NCBI RefSeq assembly: GCF_014297275.1
Contig: NZ_JACOQK010000001.1
Coordinates: forward strand, 1,178,001-1,242,000
DNA length: 64,000 bases
Source of the DNA: Clostridium facile
GTDB taxonomy: Bacteria > Bacillota > Clostridia > Oscillospirales > Ruminococcaceae
Direction of reading: 5' to 3'
The notes beneath the pieces were generated by a model, which was not told where the DNA came from, did not search any database, and saw nothing but the letters and a program-made list of their open reading frames with translations. This document shows, piece after piece, positions 18,230 to 27,266 of this stretch (position 1 is its first letter; the number at the start of each line of letters is the position of its first letter). Both the position numbers and the translations under genes were made by a program.

Positions 18230-18433
18230 ATGGTAAATAAAGCAAATAAGTATCCAAAGTTTCCATTTTGCCCTCTGGTAGACAAAAAAGTGTAGGATAT
18301 CGAATGTGTTGAAAACCAAGATTGTATTGATGGTATTATTGATATTCATTCTATGCCAAAAAAGTTTAAAGAGAAAAAGGACTACGCTAATCATGTAAAT
18401 ATCATGAATACTGATAATGAAATGATTGGATGA
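18230..18433 (+). pseudogene. small Cys-containing protein gene with internal TAG
   Basis: A frame of 68 codons from ATG 18230 to TGA 18431, interrupted by one TAG at 18293-18295 after codon 21. On both sides of the stop the translation is protein-like: KYPKFPFCPLVDKKV before it and DIECVENQDCIDGIIDIHS, then basic and polar residues, after it. I recall short clostridial hypothetical proteins with a CPLVD...CIENQD..DG pattern, but I cannot verify a match. A strong terminator follows 2 nt after the stop, so it would be the second gene of a nadA transcript. No ribosome site precedes the ATG. Probably a recently inactivated gene. Confidence 0.4.
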
Positions 18434-18434
18434 T

Positions 18435-18466
18435 AAAAAGGGGCCGTCGTCATATGGCTCCTTTTT
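18435..18466 (+). terminator. terminator of the nadA transcript
   Basis: AAAAAGGGGCC (18435-18445) pairs with GGCTCCTTTTT (18456-18466) with one G-U pair, a 10-nt loop and a T5 end. Confidence 0.8.
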
Positions 18467-18846
18467 CATTGATTGATCTGTCTGTAAAGGAGTCCCCTAA
18501 AAACACTTTTATTTCGATAAACTAGCAAGATGCAAACAACAATCTCTCAATAAAAAATGTTAGTAGAAAGATAACTCCCCATTTATAGTATTTAGGACAA
18601 ATAGCACAAGGAAACTAAATTTCAGTATGTCTTAAAACTTTTGTCGGCAATATTCCTTTATAATGCTTAGCCAGTACCCTTGTCTTTTCCAAAAATTAAC
18701 CAGTTATGCTGATATAAGTCCCATTAAAAATTCAATTTTATTCTTGATTTCTAGTGCTTTTCTAACAAATCTCTTGAACTTGGAATCGAAAATTCTTTTT
18801 ACGTGATACCTTTCATGGTAAAATCAAAAATTTCTATGAGAACAAG
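18467..18846. other. intergenic stretch, no gene seen
   Basis: AT-rich spacer between the convergent nadA and ftsZ terminators. No frame with a ribosome site, RNA gene or repeat is recognisable. Confidence 0.5.
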
Positions 18847-18881
18847 AAAAAATTCCCCCAGATTCTTCTGAGGGAATTTTT
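18847..18881 (-). terminator. terminator after ftsZ
   Basis: Long stem of AAATTCCC...CAGA against TCTG...GGGAATTT with a 4-nt loop and a T6 tail on the minus strand. It marks the end of the dcw cluster. Confidence 0.85.
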
Positions 18882-18905
18882 AATATAATCCTAATAGTTT
18901 CTTCC

Positions 18906-20018
18906 TTAATTTTTATTTTTAAAGATATCCATAATTACATCAAAAGTATGGTCATCTGGATCTAATCCTACAGCAGGATTCGGTTCTGGGGCTTTCTCTT
19001 CTGCTGGAGTATTATTGTTGACATCTGCCATAGTGGTTTTTGAAATTTTCTCTTTAAAATCCGTATCAAACCCTGTGGCAATTACAGTAACCCGCATTTC
19101 ATCTTCCAAAGAATCATCAAACGCCACACCAAAAATAATACTTGCATCTGGGTGAACAGCTTCACTGATTCTACCGGAAGCGGCTTCTACTTCATCAAAT
19201 TCAATATTTGGAGATGCTGTTACATTGATAATCAGGCCCTTTGCACCCTCGATAGAGGTTTCCAACAATGGGCTGGAAATTGCCATTTCAGCTGCTTCAA
19301 TTGCCTTTTCTTTACCTTGGCCATATCCAACACCCATATGGGCATACCCGGCATCACGCATAATGGTACTGACATCAGCAAAATCCAAGTTGATAAAACC
19401 AGTAGTATTGATTAATTCAGAAATACTCTGAACACCTTGTTTTAACACATTGTCAGCTGCTTCAAAAGCATTTGCCAAAGTAATTTTCTGATTAGAAAGC
19501 ATTTTTAACCGCTCATTTGGAACAACGACTAAAGAATCTACACTTTTTCTCAATTCCGCAATCCCTGCTTCTGCCTGCAACATTCTGCGGGCACCTTCAA
19601 ATTTAAATGGTTTTGTAACAACACCAACGGTTAAAATTCCCATTTCACGGGCAATCTGCGCAATAATGGGAGCTGCACCTGTTCCGGTTCCACCACCCAT
19701 TCCAGCTGTAATAAACAGCATCTGAGTTCCTTTTAATACGGTTGCTATCTCTTCCCGGCTTTCTTCCGCAGCCTGTTCCCCTTTTTCTGGGTCACCGCCT
19801 GCACCAGTTCCTTTGGTTGCTTTTAAACCAATTTCAACCTTTTGGGAAGCCAACGATTTACTCAACACCTGGCGATCGGTATTTACTGCGATAAACTCCA
19901 TACCAGAAAGTCCTTCGCTTACCATACGGTTAATGGCGTTACCTCCACCACCGCCAACACCAATTACTGTAATATTAACAACTTGTTCTGCCCCATGCTC
20001 AATCATTGTATTTGGCAC
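18906..20018 (-). CDS. ftsZ: cell division GTPase FtsZ
   Basis: 370 residues, the tubulin-like protein that forms the Z ring. The tubulin signature GGGTGTGAAP is near residue 110, the N-terminal glycine loop is GVGGGGGNAINRM, and the synergy-loop region NLDFADVSTIM is present. A short disordered linker leads to the C-terminal peptide DDHTFDVIMDIF, a divergent form of the tail that binds FtsA, SepF and other partners. GTG 20018 is the start because AGGAGG lies 8 nt upstream; an in-frame ATG 12 nt later is too far from it. It has its own promoter. ftsA is absent from the cluster, so another anchor such as SepF is likely. Confidence 0.97.
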   Translation of the reverse strand: MPNTMIEHGAEQVVNITVIGVGGGGGNAINRMVSEGLSGMEFIAVNTDRQVLSKSLASQKVEIGLKATKGTGAGGDPEKGEQAAEESREEIATVLKGTQMLFITAGMGGGTGTGAAPIIAQIAREMGILTVGVVTKPFKFEGARRMLQAEAGIAELRKSVDSLVVVPNERLKMLSNQKITLANAFEAADNVLKQGVQSISELINTTGFINLDFADVSTIMRDAGYAHMGVGYGQGKEKAIEAAEMAISSPLLETSIEGAKGLIINVTASPNIEFDEVEAASGRISEAVHPDASIIFGVAFDDSLEDEMRVTVIATGFDTDFKEKISKTTMADVNNNTPAEEKAPEPNPAVGLDPDDHTFDVIMDIFKNKN

Positions 20019-20093
20019 TGTTACGTCCTCCTATATCAACATCCAAATTGGTCGTTGTAATCTATGATAAATAACATAATAATCATAATGTTT

Positions 20094-20122
20094 ATTTTAT
20101 CAGATTTCAATTAGAATTTCAA
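20094..20122 (-). promoter_or_regulatory. sigma-A promoter of ftsZ
   Basis: Minus-strand TTGAAA (20117-20122), 17 nt, TAAAAT (20094-20099), in the 171-nt gap between ftsQ and ftsZ. It allows ftsZ to be made separately from the rest of the cluster. Confidence 0.7.
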
Positions 20123-20189
20123 CACTATGTAGAAGATTTTATAATTTTTTCAAAAAGTTTTTGCATGAAAAAATCCCGAAAAATAGGGG

Positions 20190-21017
20190 TTATTCGACCG
20201 TTTCTGGCAGAAAATGTATACTCTGCGTACTTTGTACGTAAAAAATCCTTCCTGTTTCAGAAACACCAATATCTTCTTGAATAATTTTTTTTGCTGCCCG
20301 CAATAAATACTCCATATCATCACTGCTTTGGATTTGAATGACAATACGGTTTTGATAGGTAATATCTGTTTGTAATGGATTTGAAATATCAATAGAGGTA
20401 ATATCAGGAAATTCTATCATCCCAAGTATTTCTTGCAACTTTCGTAAGCGGTCTATATCAGAAACATGTAATTCACTTAGATATTTTCCCTTTTCTGGTT
20501 GCTCTACCGTACAGCCTTTTATCACAACTGTTCCGGCTTTTGGTTCCGGCTGGTTGATTTCGAGGATACGATTTCCGTTACTAATATATAAATAACCGCC
20601 GTCAGTTTGGATACTACATTTTACCTCGGATGGTATACAAATAATTTGCAAGGTATCCGGTAATTTTCTTTTTACCTCTACATCATCTAAGTTGATATAT
20701 TGTTTTAAAAGTTCTTGCCGGATTTTTTTCGTATCTAAGCGTAAAAGATTATCTCCCTTTTGTACGCCAGTGGATGCAATTAACTGTTCCGCTGTGTACT
20801 CCCCAGTTTGCTGTACATCAAATGCCCGTATGTTAAAAAACACCGTCATAGACAAGGTAATCATCGCCGTAAGCACAATCAACAACAGCAGTATATAGTA
20901 AATGGTGTATTTGCGCAAACGACGTTTTCTGCGCTTCACCCCGCTTGCAGCTCTTGCCTGTTCACGGGGATCAGGACGGTGATTTACTTTTCGCTTAATT
21001 GGAACGTCCTTTTTCAT
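20190..21017 (-). CDS. ftsQ: cell division protein FtsQ/DivIB
   Basis: 275 residues from the chosen ATG. A basic cytoplasmic N-terminus is followed by one transmembrane helix (about residues 38-62, YTIYYILLLLIVLTA region), then a POTRA domain (FDVQQTGEYTAEQLIASTG onward) and the beta domain. This is the FtsQ/DivIB layout, the divisome scaffold that binds FtsL and FtsB. ATG 21017 is chosen over a start 51 nt upstream because CGGAGG lies 6 nt before it, giving a 14-nt gap to murA. A weak CCC/GGG hairpin with a T6 run lies just past the stop (about 20160-20185). Sequence divergence is high, as is normal for this family. Confidence 0.88.
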   Translation of the reverse strand: MKKDVPIKRKVNHRPDPREQARAASGVKRRKRRLRKYTIYYILLLLIVLTAMITLSMTVFFNIRAFDVQQTGEYTAEQLIASTGVQKGDNLLRLDTKKIRQELLKQYINLDDVEVKRKLPDTLQIICIPSEVKCSIQTDGGYLYISNGNRILEINQPEPKAGTVVIKGCTVEQPEKGKYLSELHVSDIDRLRKLQEILGMIEFPDITSIDISNPLQTDITYQNRIVIQIQSSDDMEYLLRAAKKIIQEDIGVSETGRIFYVQSTQSIHFLPETVE

Positions 21018-21031
21018 CCAAAACCTCCGAT

Positions 21032-22285
21032 TTATTTGATCCTGCTCATTACCGCACCCAACTGGCACAGTGTTTCCTCAATTGGCTCATAGCCCCTATC
21101 GATGTGATAAGGATCTGAAATATAGGTAATCCCTTCCGCGGCCAAACCGGCAACTACCAATGCAGCTCCACTTCTCAAATCGGTCGCCCTTACCCGGGCG
21201 CCAGATAAGGTAGGGACACCTTCTACTACAGCAACTTTGCCTTCCAATGTGATATCCGCCCCCATTTTGGTCAGTTCCACTGCATGTTTATATCTATTTT
21301 CAAATATATTTTCTACAAAAACTGTTGTCCCAGCCGCTTTTGAAGCCAATGCCATCATCATGGGCTGGGCATCTGTTGGGAACCCCGGATATGGCATCGT
21401 CCGGATAGCACTCATGGCATTCAATTTTCCGGTAGAACGGAGATAAATATTGTGATGATCTACCAGCAATTTGACGCCAGTCTGCTCTAAAAAGGGAAGT
21501 ACGCCTTCAATATGTTCTGGAACAATCTGTTTTAACAATAATTCTCCACCTGTAATAGCACCAGCGCAAAGCCAGGTGACCAAAGCAATCCGGTCGGGAA
21601 TCACCCGGTATTCCGATGCCTGTAGCCGGGAAACTCCTTGAATCACAATTGTCTTTTCCCCAGCCCCATAAATTTTAGCTCCACAACGGTTCAGGAAACA
21701 AGCTAAATCTACAATTTCTGGCTCTGCCGCAGCGTTAGTAATGATTGTTTCCCCTTCCGCTGTACAAGCAGCAAGGATCGCGTTTTCAGTTGCGCCTACG
21801 CTGGGAAAAGAAAGGGTAATTTTACTCCCCTTTAGTTTATCAATCGAACAATCCAAAATTCCATTGTGCTCATCAATTAGAATCCCCAACTGACGCAGAC
21901 AAGCCAGATGCAGATCAATTGGCCTGGGTCCTAACTCACATCCACCTGGAAAATTTACGGTCGCCATCCCTGTACGGGCTACAATCGCTCCTAAAAATAC
22001 AATAGAGGAACGCATTTCTCCCATTAACACTTCTGGAATCTCAGAGCAAGAAATCGTTGTGCTGTCAATTTCTACAGTATCATCTTCCCGTTTGACAATA
22101 CAGCCAAGGTGGCGCATAATCTGGAACGCAATCTCTACATCCCGTAAACGGGGGCAATTATGTAATACCGTTTTTCCTTTTACCAAAACTGCTGCTGCCA
22201 ACAACGGCAAAGAGCTGTTCTTGGCACCCTGCACCGACAATTCCCCTATAAGAGGATTGCCTCCATATACTTTCAATTCTTCCAA
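21032..22285 (-). CDS. murA: UDP-N-acetylglucosamine 1-carboxyvinyltransferase
   Basis: 417 residues, standard MurA, which catalyses the first committed step of peptidoglycan precursor synthesis. The N-terminal GAKNSSLP substrate loop and the active-site Cys in GGCELGPRPID (fosfomycin target) are both present. I chose TTG 22285 because it gives the usual MurA N-terminus (MEELKVYGG) and has GGGGGTG 7-8 nt upstream; a GTG 15 nt earlier is the alternative. It sits between murG and ftsQ, an arrangement seen in clostridia. Confidence 0.95.
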   Translation of the reverse strand: MEELKVYGGNPLIGELSVQGAKNSSLPLLAAAVLVKGKTVLHNCPRLRDVEIAFQIMRHLGCIVKREDDTVEIDSTTISCSEIPEVLMGEMRSSIVFLGAIVARTGMATVNFPGGCELGPRPIDLHLACLRQLGILIDEHNGILDCSIDKLKGSKITLSFPSVGATENAILAACTAEGETIITNAAAEPEIVDLACFLNRCGAKIYGAGEKTIVIQGVSRLQASEYRVIPDRIALVTWLCAGAITGGELLLKQIVPEHIEGVLPFLEQTGVKLLVDHHNIYLRSTGKLNAMSAIRTMPYPGFPTDAQPMMMALASKAAGTTVFVENIFENRYKHAVELTKMGADITLEGKVAVVEGVPTLSGARVRATDLRSGAALVVAGLAAEGITYISDPYHIDRGYEPIEETLCQLGAVMSRIK

Positions 22286-22360
22286 CCAAAACACCCCCAC
22301 AAAGCAGATAAAAATTTCTTTGCAGGATATCCTATGTATTTTGTGGAAAAATTGCTACCG

Positions 22361-23479
22361 TTATTGCATGATCTCTTGCAGTGCGTTGTAAATTCGATCA
22401 GATGTATCCAAAATTGCCAATTTAGAAGCATTTTTGCTAAATCGGCGCAACTTGTCCCGGTCCTCATAAAAACCATTCACCAGGGCAACCATTTCCTTGG
22501 CGTCATAATTTTTTTCTTCCACTACAACAGCGGCGCCATGATTTTGTAGCACCATCGCATTATGATATTGATGGTTTTCCGCTACATTTGGGGAAGGAAT
22601 TAAAATGGACGCCTTTCCAGTAGCCTCTAATTCACTTAAAGTAATCGCTCCAGCACGACAGATCACCAAATCTGCTGCTGCCAGGCAAGTATCCATATTA
22701 TGGATATAATCCCGTACATCTATTCTTGGGTTTCCGTTTAAATCCACATGGCGTTCTTTTAGCATCTGTGGAAAAATATCCTTTCCCAATCTGCCACAGG
22801 CATGGATATGGTTCACCTTTTTCTTTTTATTGTGCCACTGCATAATATCCGCCGCAATTTCATTGACTTTGACAGCGCCTAAACTTCCTCCAAACGAGAG
22901 GATGCACATTTCATCATCCATCCCCAATTCTTTCCGAGCTTCTTCTTTTGTTGTGGATAAGATACTTTCCCGGATCGGGTTTCCGGTAATCACCATATTT
23001 GCCTGCTGTGGGAACATTTTTTTTGCTTCTTCCACCGCCAGCATTACCAAATCCACCTGTTTACTAAGCATTTTATTGGTAACGCCAGGGTAAGCGTTTT
23101 GTTCATGAATTGCCGTTTTGATCCCTTTTTGGGCTGCTTTCCTTACGATTGGTCCACTAACATACCCACCGGTTCCAATCACCAGATCCGGCTGGAATTC
23201 TTTGATGATTTTGCTTGCCACAAAATCAGAAGTCATCAAGCATTTTACCGCGTCAATATTACGGGCAATATTTTTTAAGGTCAGTTTTCGTTGAAATCCC
23301 CTTACCTTAATGGGGACAAAATGGTACCCTGCTTTGGGAACCAGAGTGGATTCCATCCCATTTGGCGTCCCCGCAAACAAGATTTTTGCGGATGGATCCT
23401 GTTTTTGAATGGTATCCGCAATTGCGATTGCAGGGTTAATATGTCCTGCGGTTCCACCAGCTGCTAACAAAACTTTCAT
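22361..23479 (-). CDS. murG: UDP-GlcNAc:lipid-linked MurNAc-pentapeptide transferase
   Basis: 372 residues. MurG adds GlcNAc to lipid I to make lipid II on the inner face of the membrane. The N-terminal glycine-rich GGTAGHINPA motif, the middle GGSLGA loop and the C-terminal EENHQYHNA region are visible. ATG 23479 is chosen because AAGGTGA lies 5-6 nt upstream and the frame upstream of it runs into ftsW. The gap to ftsW is 14 nt. Confidence 0.96.
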   Translation of the reverse strand: MKVLLAAGGTAGHINPAIAIADTIQKQDPSAKILFAGTPNGMESTLVPKAGYHFVPIKVRGFQRKLTLKNIARNIDAVKCLMTSDFVASKIIKEFQPDLVIGTGGYVSGPIVRKAAQKGIKTAIHEQNAYPGVTNKMLSKQVDLVMLAVEEAKKMFPQQANMVITGNPIRESILSTTKEEARKELGMDDEMCILSFGGSLGAVKVNEIAADIMQWHNKKKKVNHIHACGRLGKDIFPQMLKERHVDLNGNPRIDVRDYIHNMDTCLAAADLVICRAGAITLSELEATGKASILIPSPNVAENHQYHNAMVLQNHGAAVVVEEKNYDAKEMVALVNGFYEDRDKLRRFSKNASKLAILDTSDRIYNALQEIMQ

Positions 23480-23493
23480 TCTTTTCACCTTAC

Positions 23494-24663
23494 CTATGTT
23501 TTTTCTATTAAAGCATGTCGCGAGACATTCAATATCACGCCCATTTCCGCCAGCTGCATCGCCAACGCAGTCCCCCCATAGCTGAAGAAGGGTAAGCTGA
23601 TACCAGTGTTTGGAATACTGTTGGTGACAACGGCGATATTTAATAATGCCTGTATCCCAATTTGCGCAGAGATTCCCACACATAGCATCATACCAAATTT
23701 ATCCGGCGACTTGGATGCGATGGAAAACCCTTTATACACAAACAGGATAAACAGCGAGATGACAATAACCGCACCAATTACCCCCAGTTCTTCACAGATA
23801 ATCGCAAAAATAAAATCATTCTGTGGTTCTGGCAGGTACATGTATTTCTGTTTGGAGTTCCCCAACCCAAGCCCGAGCAATCCACCGGAGCCAATCGAAA
23901 GCAATGACTGGTCGGTCTGCATGGTTTTATTTAATGGATCGCTAAACGGATGGAGCCAGTAATAAAAACGGTCGCTCTGATAATTTCCCTTGAGTAGGAG
24001 CATGGCAATCAATCCGACAATAGCCACAGAGCCAATCATAGCAAACCAGCGGAATTTTGTTCCACCAACAAACATCATTACAGCTGCAATCCCCGCAATC
24101 AAAATAATACAGGAAAGATGCGGCTCCAAATACAGCAACCCTACAACCAGGACTAGTATTATCCCAAATGGCAGGACGCCATATAAAAAGGTCCCCATTT
24201 TTTTATAATTGGTGGAAATCATTGCGGAAAACAATACAATTAAGGCAAATTTCATGACCTCAGAAGGCTGGAACTGCCCTAAAATTGGAACCTGAACCCA
24301 CCGTTTAAATCCATTTTCATCTCCACTGGTAAATAGTACAGCAATTAACATAATGGTGGCAACCGCAAACAGTGGAACCGCTAACTTCCGCCAACGATGG
24401 TAATCAAACTTGGAGATGACAAACATAGCGATCAATCCCAACACACAAGCTAATGACTGTCGGCTTATATATCGGAAACTGTTACCTTCGTAGTAATAAG
24501 CATTGGCATAGCTGGCAGAAAACAGCATAACAAGGCCAAACGCAACCAACACCAGAATTAAAATCAAAAAGACAGAGTCCAACCTACCGGTTTTGATTGT
24601 TTGTTTGGATTTCTTTTTTAGATTTTTTCTTCCCCGAGTGGGAAGCTGAATAATTTCCGCCAT
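23494..24663 (-). CDS. ftsW: FtsW/SpoVE family peptidoglycan glycosyltransferase
   Basis: 389 residues of the SEDS family with about ten membrane helices after a basic N-terminal tail. SEDS proteins polymerise lipid II together with a class B PBP, here probably the PASTA PBP of the same cluster. Conserved features include the loop ending in IPNTGISLPFFSYGG near the C-terminus and an acidic residue in the large extracellular loop. FtsW and sporulation SpoVE cannot be separated by sequence alone. AAAGGAGG precedes the ATG. An intrinsic terminator separates it from mraY. Confidence 0.93.
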   Translation of the reverse strand: MAEIIQLPTRGRKNLKKKSKQTIKTGRLDSVFLILILVLVAFGLVMLFSASYANAYYYEGNSFRYISRQSLACVLGLIAMFVISKFDYHRWRKLAVPLFAVATIMLIAVLFTSGDENGFKRWVQVPILGQFQPSEVMKFALIVLFSAMISTNYKKMGTFLYGVLPFGIILVLVVGLLYLEPHLSCIILIAGIAAVMMFVGGTKFRWFAMIGSVAIVGLIAMLLLKGNYQSDRFYYWLHPFSDPLNKTMQTDQSLLSIGSGGLLGLGLGNSKQKYMYLPEPQNDFIFAIICEELGVIGAVIVISLFILFVYKGFSIASKSPDKFGMMLCVGISAQIGIQALLNIAVVTNSIPNTGISLPFFSYGGTALAMQLAEMGVILNVSRHALIEKT

Positions 24664-24702
24664 AGGCTCCCTCCTTTTGTTTCTAATGTCATGTATATGC
24701 GA

Positions 24703-24739
24703 AAAACAGATCCTATACCAAACAGAAAGGATCTGTTTT
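24703..24739 (-). terminator. internal terminator between mraY and ftsW
   Basis: AAAACAGATCC (24703-24713) pairs perfectly with GGATCTGTTTT (24729-24739), with a T5 tail on the minus strand, inside the dcw cluster. It either splits the cluster or attenuates expression of the distal genes. Confidence 0.75.
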
Positions 24740-24755
24740 CCTATTCCCTTTTCTA

Positions 24756-25766
24756 TTATAATTCCAGAAATACGGAAAATATACCAAGAGCACCAAATAA
24801 TGCGGTAACCAGTGTAAATACAGATACAATCTTGATTTCACTCCAATTACACATTTCAAAATGGTGATGGATTGGACTCATTTTAAAGATGCGTTTCCCG
24901 GTTGTTTTAAAGCTGATTACCTGTAAGACAACAGATAAAGCTTCGATAATGTAAATAATACCAGCAAATACAATCAGCATTGGGCGATCGATGCCAAAAG
25001 CCAACGCCACTACAGCACCACCCAGGAACATGGATCCAGTATCCCCCATAAATACTTTTGCGGGATAGAAATTCCATACTAGGAATCCCAAACATCCGCC
25101 AGCGATTGCGGCAGCGAAAATATACATGCTGTCAAATTTCAACATAGTCGTTAAAATCATAAAGACAATGGCATAAACAACGGTAACAGAGGAAGCTAAC
25201 CCATCAATTCCATCGGTTAAATTGACCGCGTTTACCACAAAATAAATGCCGATTACAACCAGTGGGTAAAATACCCAACCAAAATCAAACTGTCCGATGA
25301 ATGGAAAGATAACCGTTGTGGAAACCGCACCGCTCATCGCTAAAGTAGCGACGTATCCAATACAAAGAATTAATTGGAATACGGTTTTTTGCTTTGCAGT
25401 CAAACCCAGGTTACGCTTTTTTACCACCTTGATAAAGTCATCAATAAATCCAATCAATCCAAAGCCAAACGCAATTGCCAAACCCGACCAAACACGGATG
25501 TGGTCAACCGCCTCTGTGCCCGTTGCCTCAGTATGGTTAACAGTGAGGATAAACATCCCCACAATCAAAGCGACAGTACTGCCAAAAGCGAACATAATAC
25601 CACCCATGGTAGGAGTACCATTCTTTTTTTCATGCCAAGTAGGACCAATCTCTTTAATTGTTTGACCAAACTTCAACTTCCTTAAAAATGGGATTAAAAA
25701 TTTTCCAGAAATCGCAGTTAATGCAAATGCAACCAGCAATGTGGTAATACCAGCGATCCATGTCAT
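24756..25766 (-). CDS. mraY: phospho-N-acetylmuramoyl-pentapeptide transferase
   Basis: 336 residues with about ten membrane helices. MraY moves phospho-MurNAc-pentapeptide onto undecaprenyl phosphate to make lipid I. The cytoplasmic motifs NLTDGIDGLA and FMGDTGSMFLGG and the late histidine cluster PIHHHFE are intact. ATG 25766 has GAGAGGA 9 nt upstream; a start 9 nt earlier directly abuts that site and is less likely. It follows murF closely. Confidence 0.96.
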   Translation of the reverse strand: MTWIAGITTLLVAFALTAISGKFLIPFLRKLKFGQTIKEIGPTWHEKKNGTPTMGGIMFAFGSTVALIVGMFILTVNHTEATGTEAVDHIRVWSGLAIAFGFGLIGFIDDFIKVVKKRNLGLTAKQKTVFQLILCIGYVATLAMSGAVSTTVIFPFIGQFDFGWVFYPLVVIGIYFVVNAVNLTDGIDGLASSVTVVYAIVFMILTTMLKFDSMYIFAAAIAGGCLGFLVWNFYPAKVFMGDTGSMFLGGAVVALAFGIDRPMLIVFAGIIYIIEALSVVLQVISFKTTGKRIFKMSPIHHHFEMCNWSEIKIVSVFTLVTALFGALGIFSVFLEL

Positions 25767-25788
25767 ACAAAACATTCCTCTCTATTGC

Positions 25789-27150
25789 TTAATCTTTTTG
25801 AAATAATTCCTGTATTACTTCTTCTAATTTCATGCCACGGCTTGCTTTAAAAATAACAGCGTCTCCTGGACGAAGAAAGGCTTTTAAATCAGAAGCCATC
25901 TTCTGTTTGTCGTCATAATGACAAAGGAACGGAATTCCCTTTGCTCCAGCCGCAATCTGTTTCGATTCCGGCCCATAACAGAACAGTGCATCCAAATGGC
26001 ATTGTTTTGCCAATACGCCGGTATCATAATGCGCCTGGGAAGAAATTTTCCCCAGCTCCAGCATATCCCCTAGTACAGCAATTTTCCTTCCTTCTGCGGG
26101 TATCTGCTGCAAAGCGGAAAAAGCTGCTTTTATGGAATCTGGACTTGCATTATAACAATCTTCAATTACAATCATACCATTAACAAGCCGTGTATTTTGA
26201 CGCATTCCAGCAGGTTGATATTTTTTTAGTGCTTCCACAATCTGTTGTGATGTAATTCCACACAACCGCCCGATAACAAAACCAAAAAGGGCGTTTAACA
26301 CATTGTGCTCTCCAATAGTTGGAATCGACACTGTTGTGTTTGTATCCTGATACACAATCTCAAATGTAGTGGATAATCCATCTGTTTTGATATTGGTTGC
26401 ACGGCAATTCAGATGTTCACCAGAAATACCACAAAATATAATAGGATGGTTTTCCACTTGTAAATTGCAGAGCATATCGTTGTCACCATTTACAATGAGG
26501 GGCGCCCCCTCTTCCATTCCATCCAGAATTTCTAGCTTTGCCTTTAAAATATTAGCACGACTGCCCAGGTTCTCCATATGGGATACGCCAATATTGGTGA
26601 TCACACCAATATCAGGCAAAGCAGTGGTAGAAAGGCGATGGATTTCCCCTAGGTTGGACATCCCCATCTCAATCACAGCAGCTTGATAACGGTCATCTAA
26701 ACCAAACAGGGTTTTGGGCAATCCAATTTCGTTGTTCAGGTTTCCCTCGGTTTTCAAAGTGTGGTATTGGGAAGAAAGCACTGTGGCAATCATCTCTTTG
26801 GTGGTGGTTTTACCTACACTTCCAGTAACCCCTACCAACTTTCCATGAAACTGTTGCCGACAATAACGTCCTAAATCTAGCAAGGCTTTCCGTGTATCCT
26901 CTACCAATAGATATGGGGTAGAAATCTCCAGCTTTTTCTGGGATACCACAGCTACAGCCCCCTGTTCTATTGCGGAAGGGATAAAATCATGGCCGTCAAA
27001 CCGTTCCCCTTGGATTGCTACAAATAAACATCCTGGCGTTACCAACCGGTTATCAATCACAATACCATTGATCAAAAGAGGTTTTGGATGGTATAAAGTT
27101 CCGTTTGTTGCCTGTTCTAATTCCTGTAAAGCTATTGGTTTCAATCTCAT
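25789..27150 (-). CDS. murF: UDP-MurNAc-tripeptide:D-Ala-D-Ala ligase
   Basis: 453 residues with the three Mur ligase domains. MurF adds D-Ala-D-Ala to the UDP-MurNAc-tripeptide. The ATP loop GVTGSVGKTTTKEM, the EMGMSNLGEI stretch and the C-terminal domain with YNASPDS (MurF type) are present. ATG 27150 is preceded by GGGAG, with a TTG 15 nt earlier as an alternative. It lies 116 nt after murE. murD, which often follows mraY, is missing from this cluster. Confidence 0.95.
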   Translation of the reverse strand: MRLKPIALQELEQATNGTLYHPKPLLINGIVIDNRLVTPGCLFVAIQGERFDGHDFIPSAIEQGAVAVVSQKKLEISTPYLLVEDTRKALLDLGRYCRQQFHGKLVGVTGSVGKTTTKEMIATVLSSQYHTLKTEGNLNNEIGLPKTLFGLDDRYQAAVIEMGMSNLGEIHRLSTTALPDIGVITNIGVSHMENLGSRANILKAKLEILDGMEEGAPLIVNGDNDMLCNLQVENHPIIFCGISGEHLNCRATNIKTDGLSTTFEIVYQDTNTTVSIPTIGEHNVLNALFGFVIGRLCGITSQQIVEALKKYQPAGMRQNTRLVNGMIVIEDCYNASPDSIKAAFSALQQIPAEGRKIAVLGDMLELGKISSQAHYDTGVLAKQCHLDALFCYGPESKQIAAGAKGIPFLCHYDDKQKMASDLKAFLRPGDAVIFKASRGMKLEEVIQELFQKD

Positions 27151-27266
27151 CTCTCCCTTTTGCAACCAAAAATTTGATGGATTCCATTGTTTTGCTTGAT
27201 ACTAGTTTAATCCTTTTCTGGAAAGATTACAAGGAAATCATCGCAAAGAATTTGTTAAAAATGGAA

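Noticed and set aside
18467..18846. Protein-like minus-strand fragment (TRVLAKHYKGILPTKVLRH) as a gene remnant
   Set aside because: Short, with no start signal and no recognisable relative; too weak to separate from chance.
23480..23683. 68-residue N-terminal extension of MurG
   Set aside because: Runs inside ftsW and the conserved MurG N-terminus with a good ribosome site begins at 23479.
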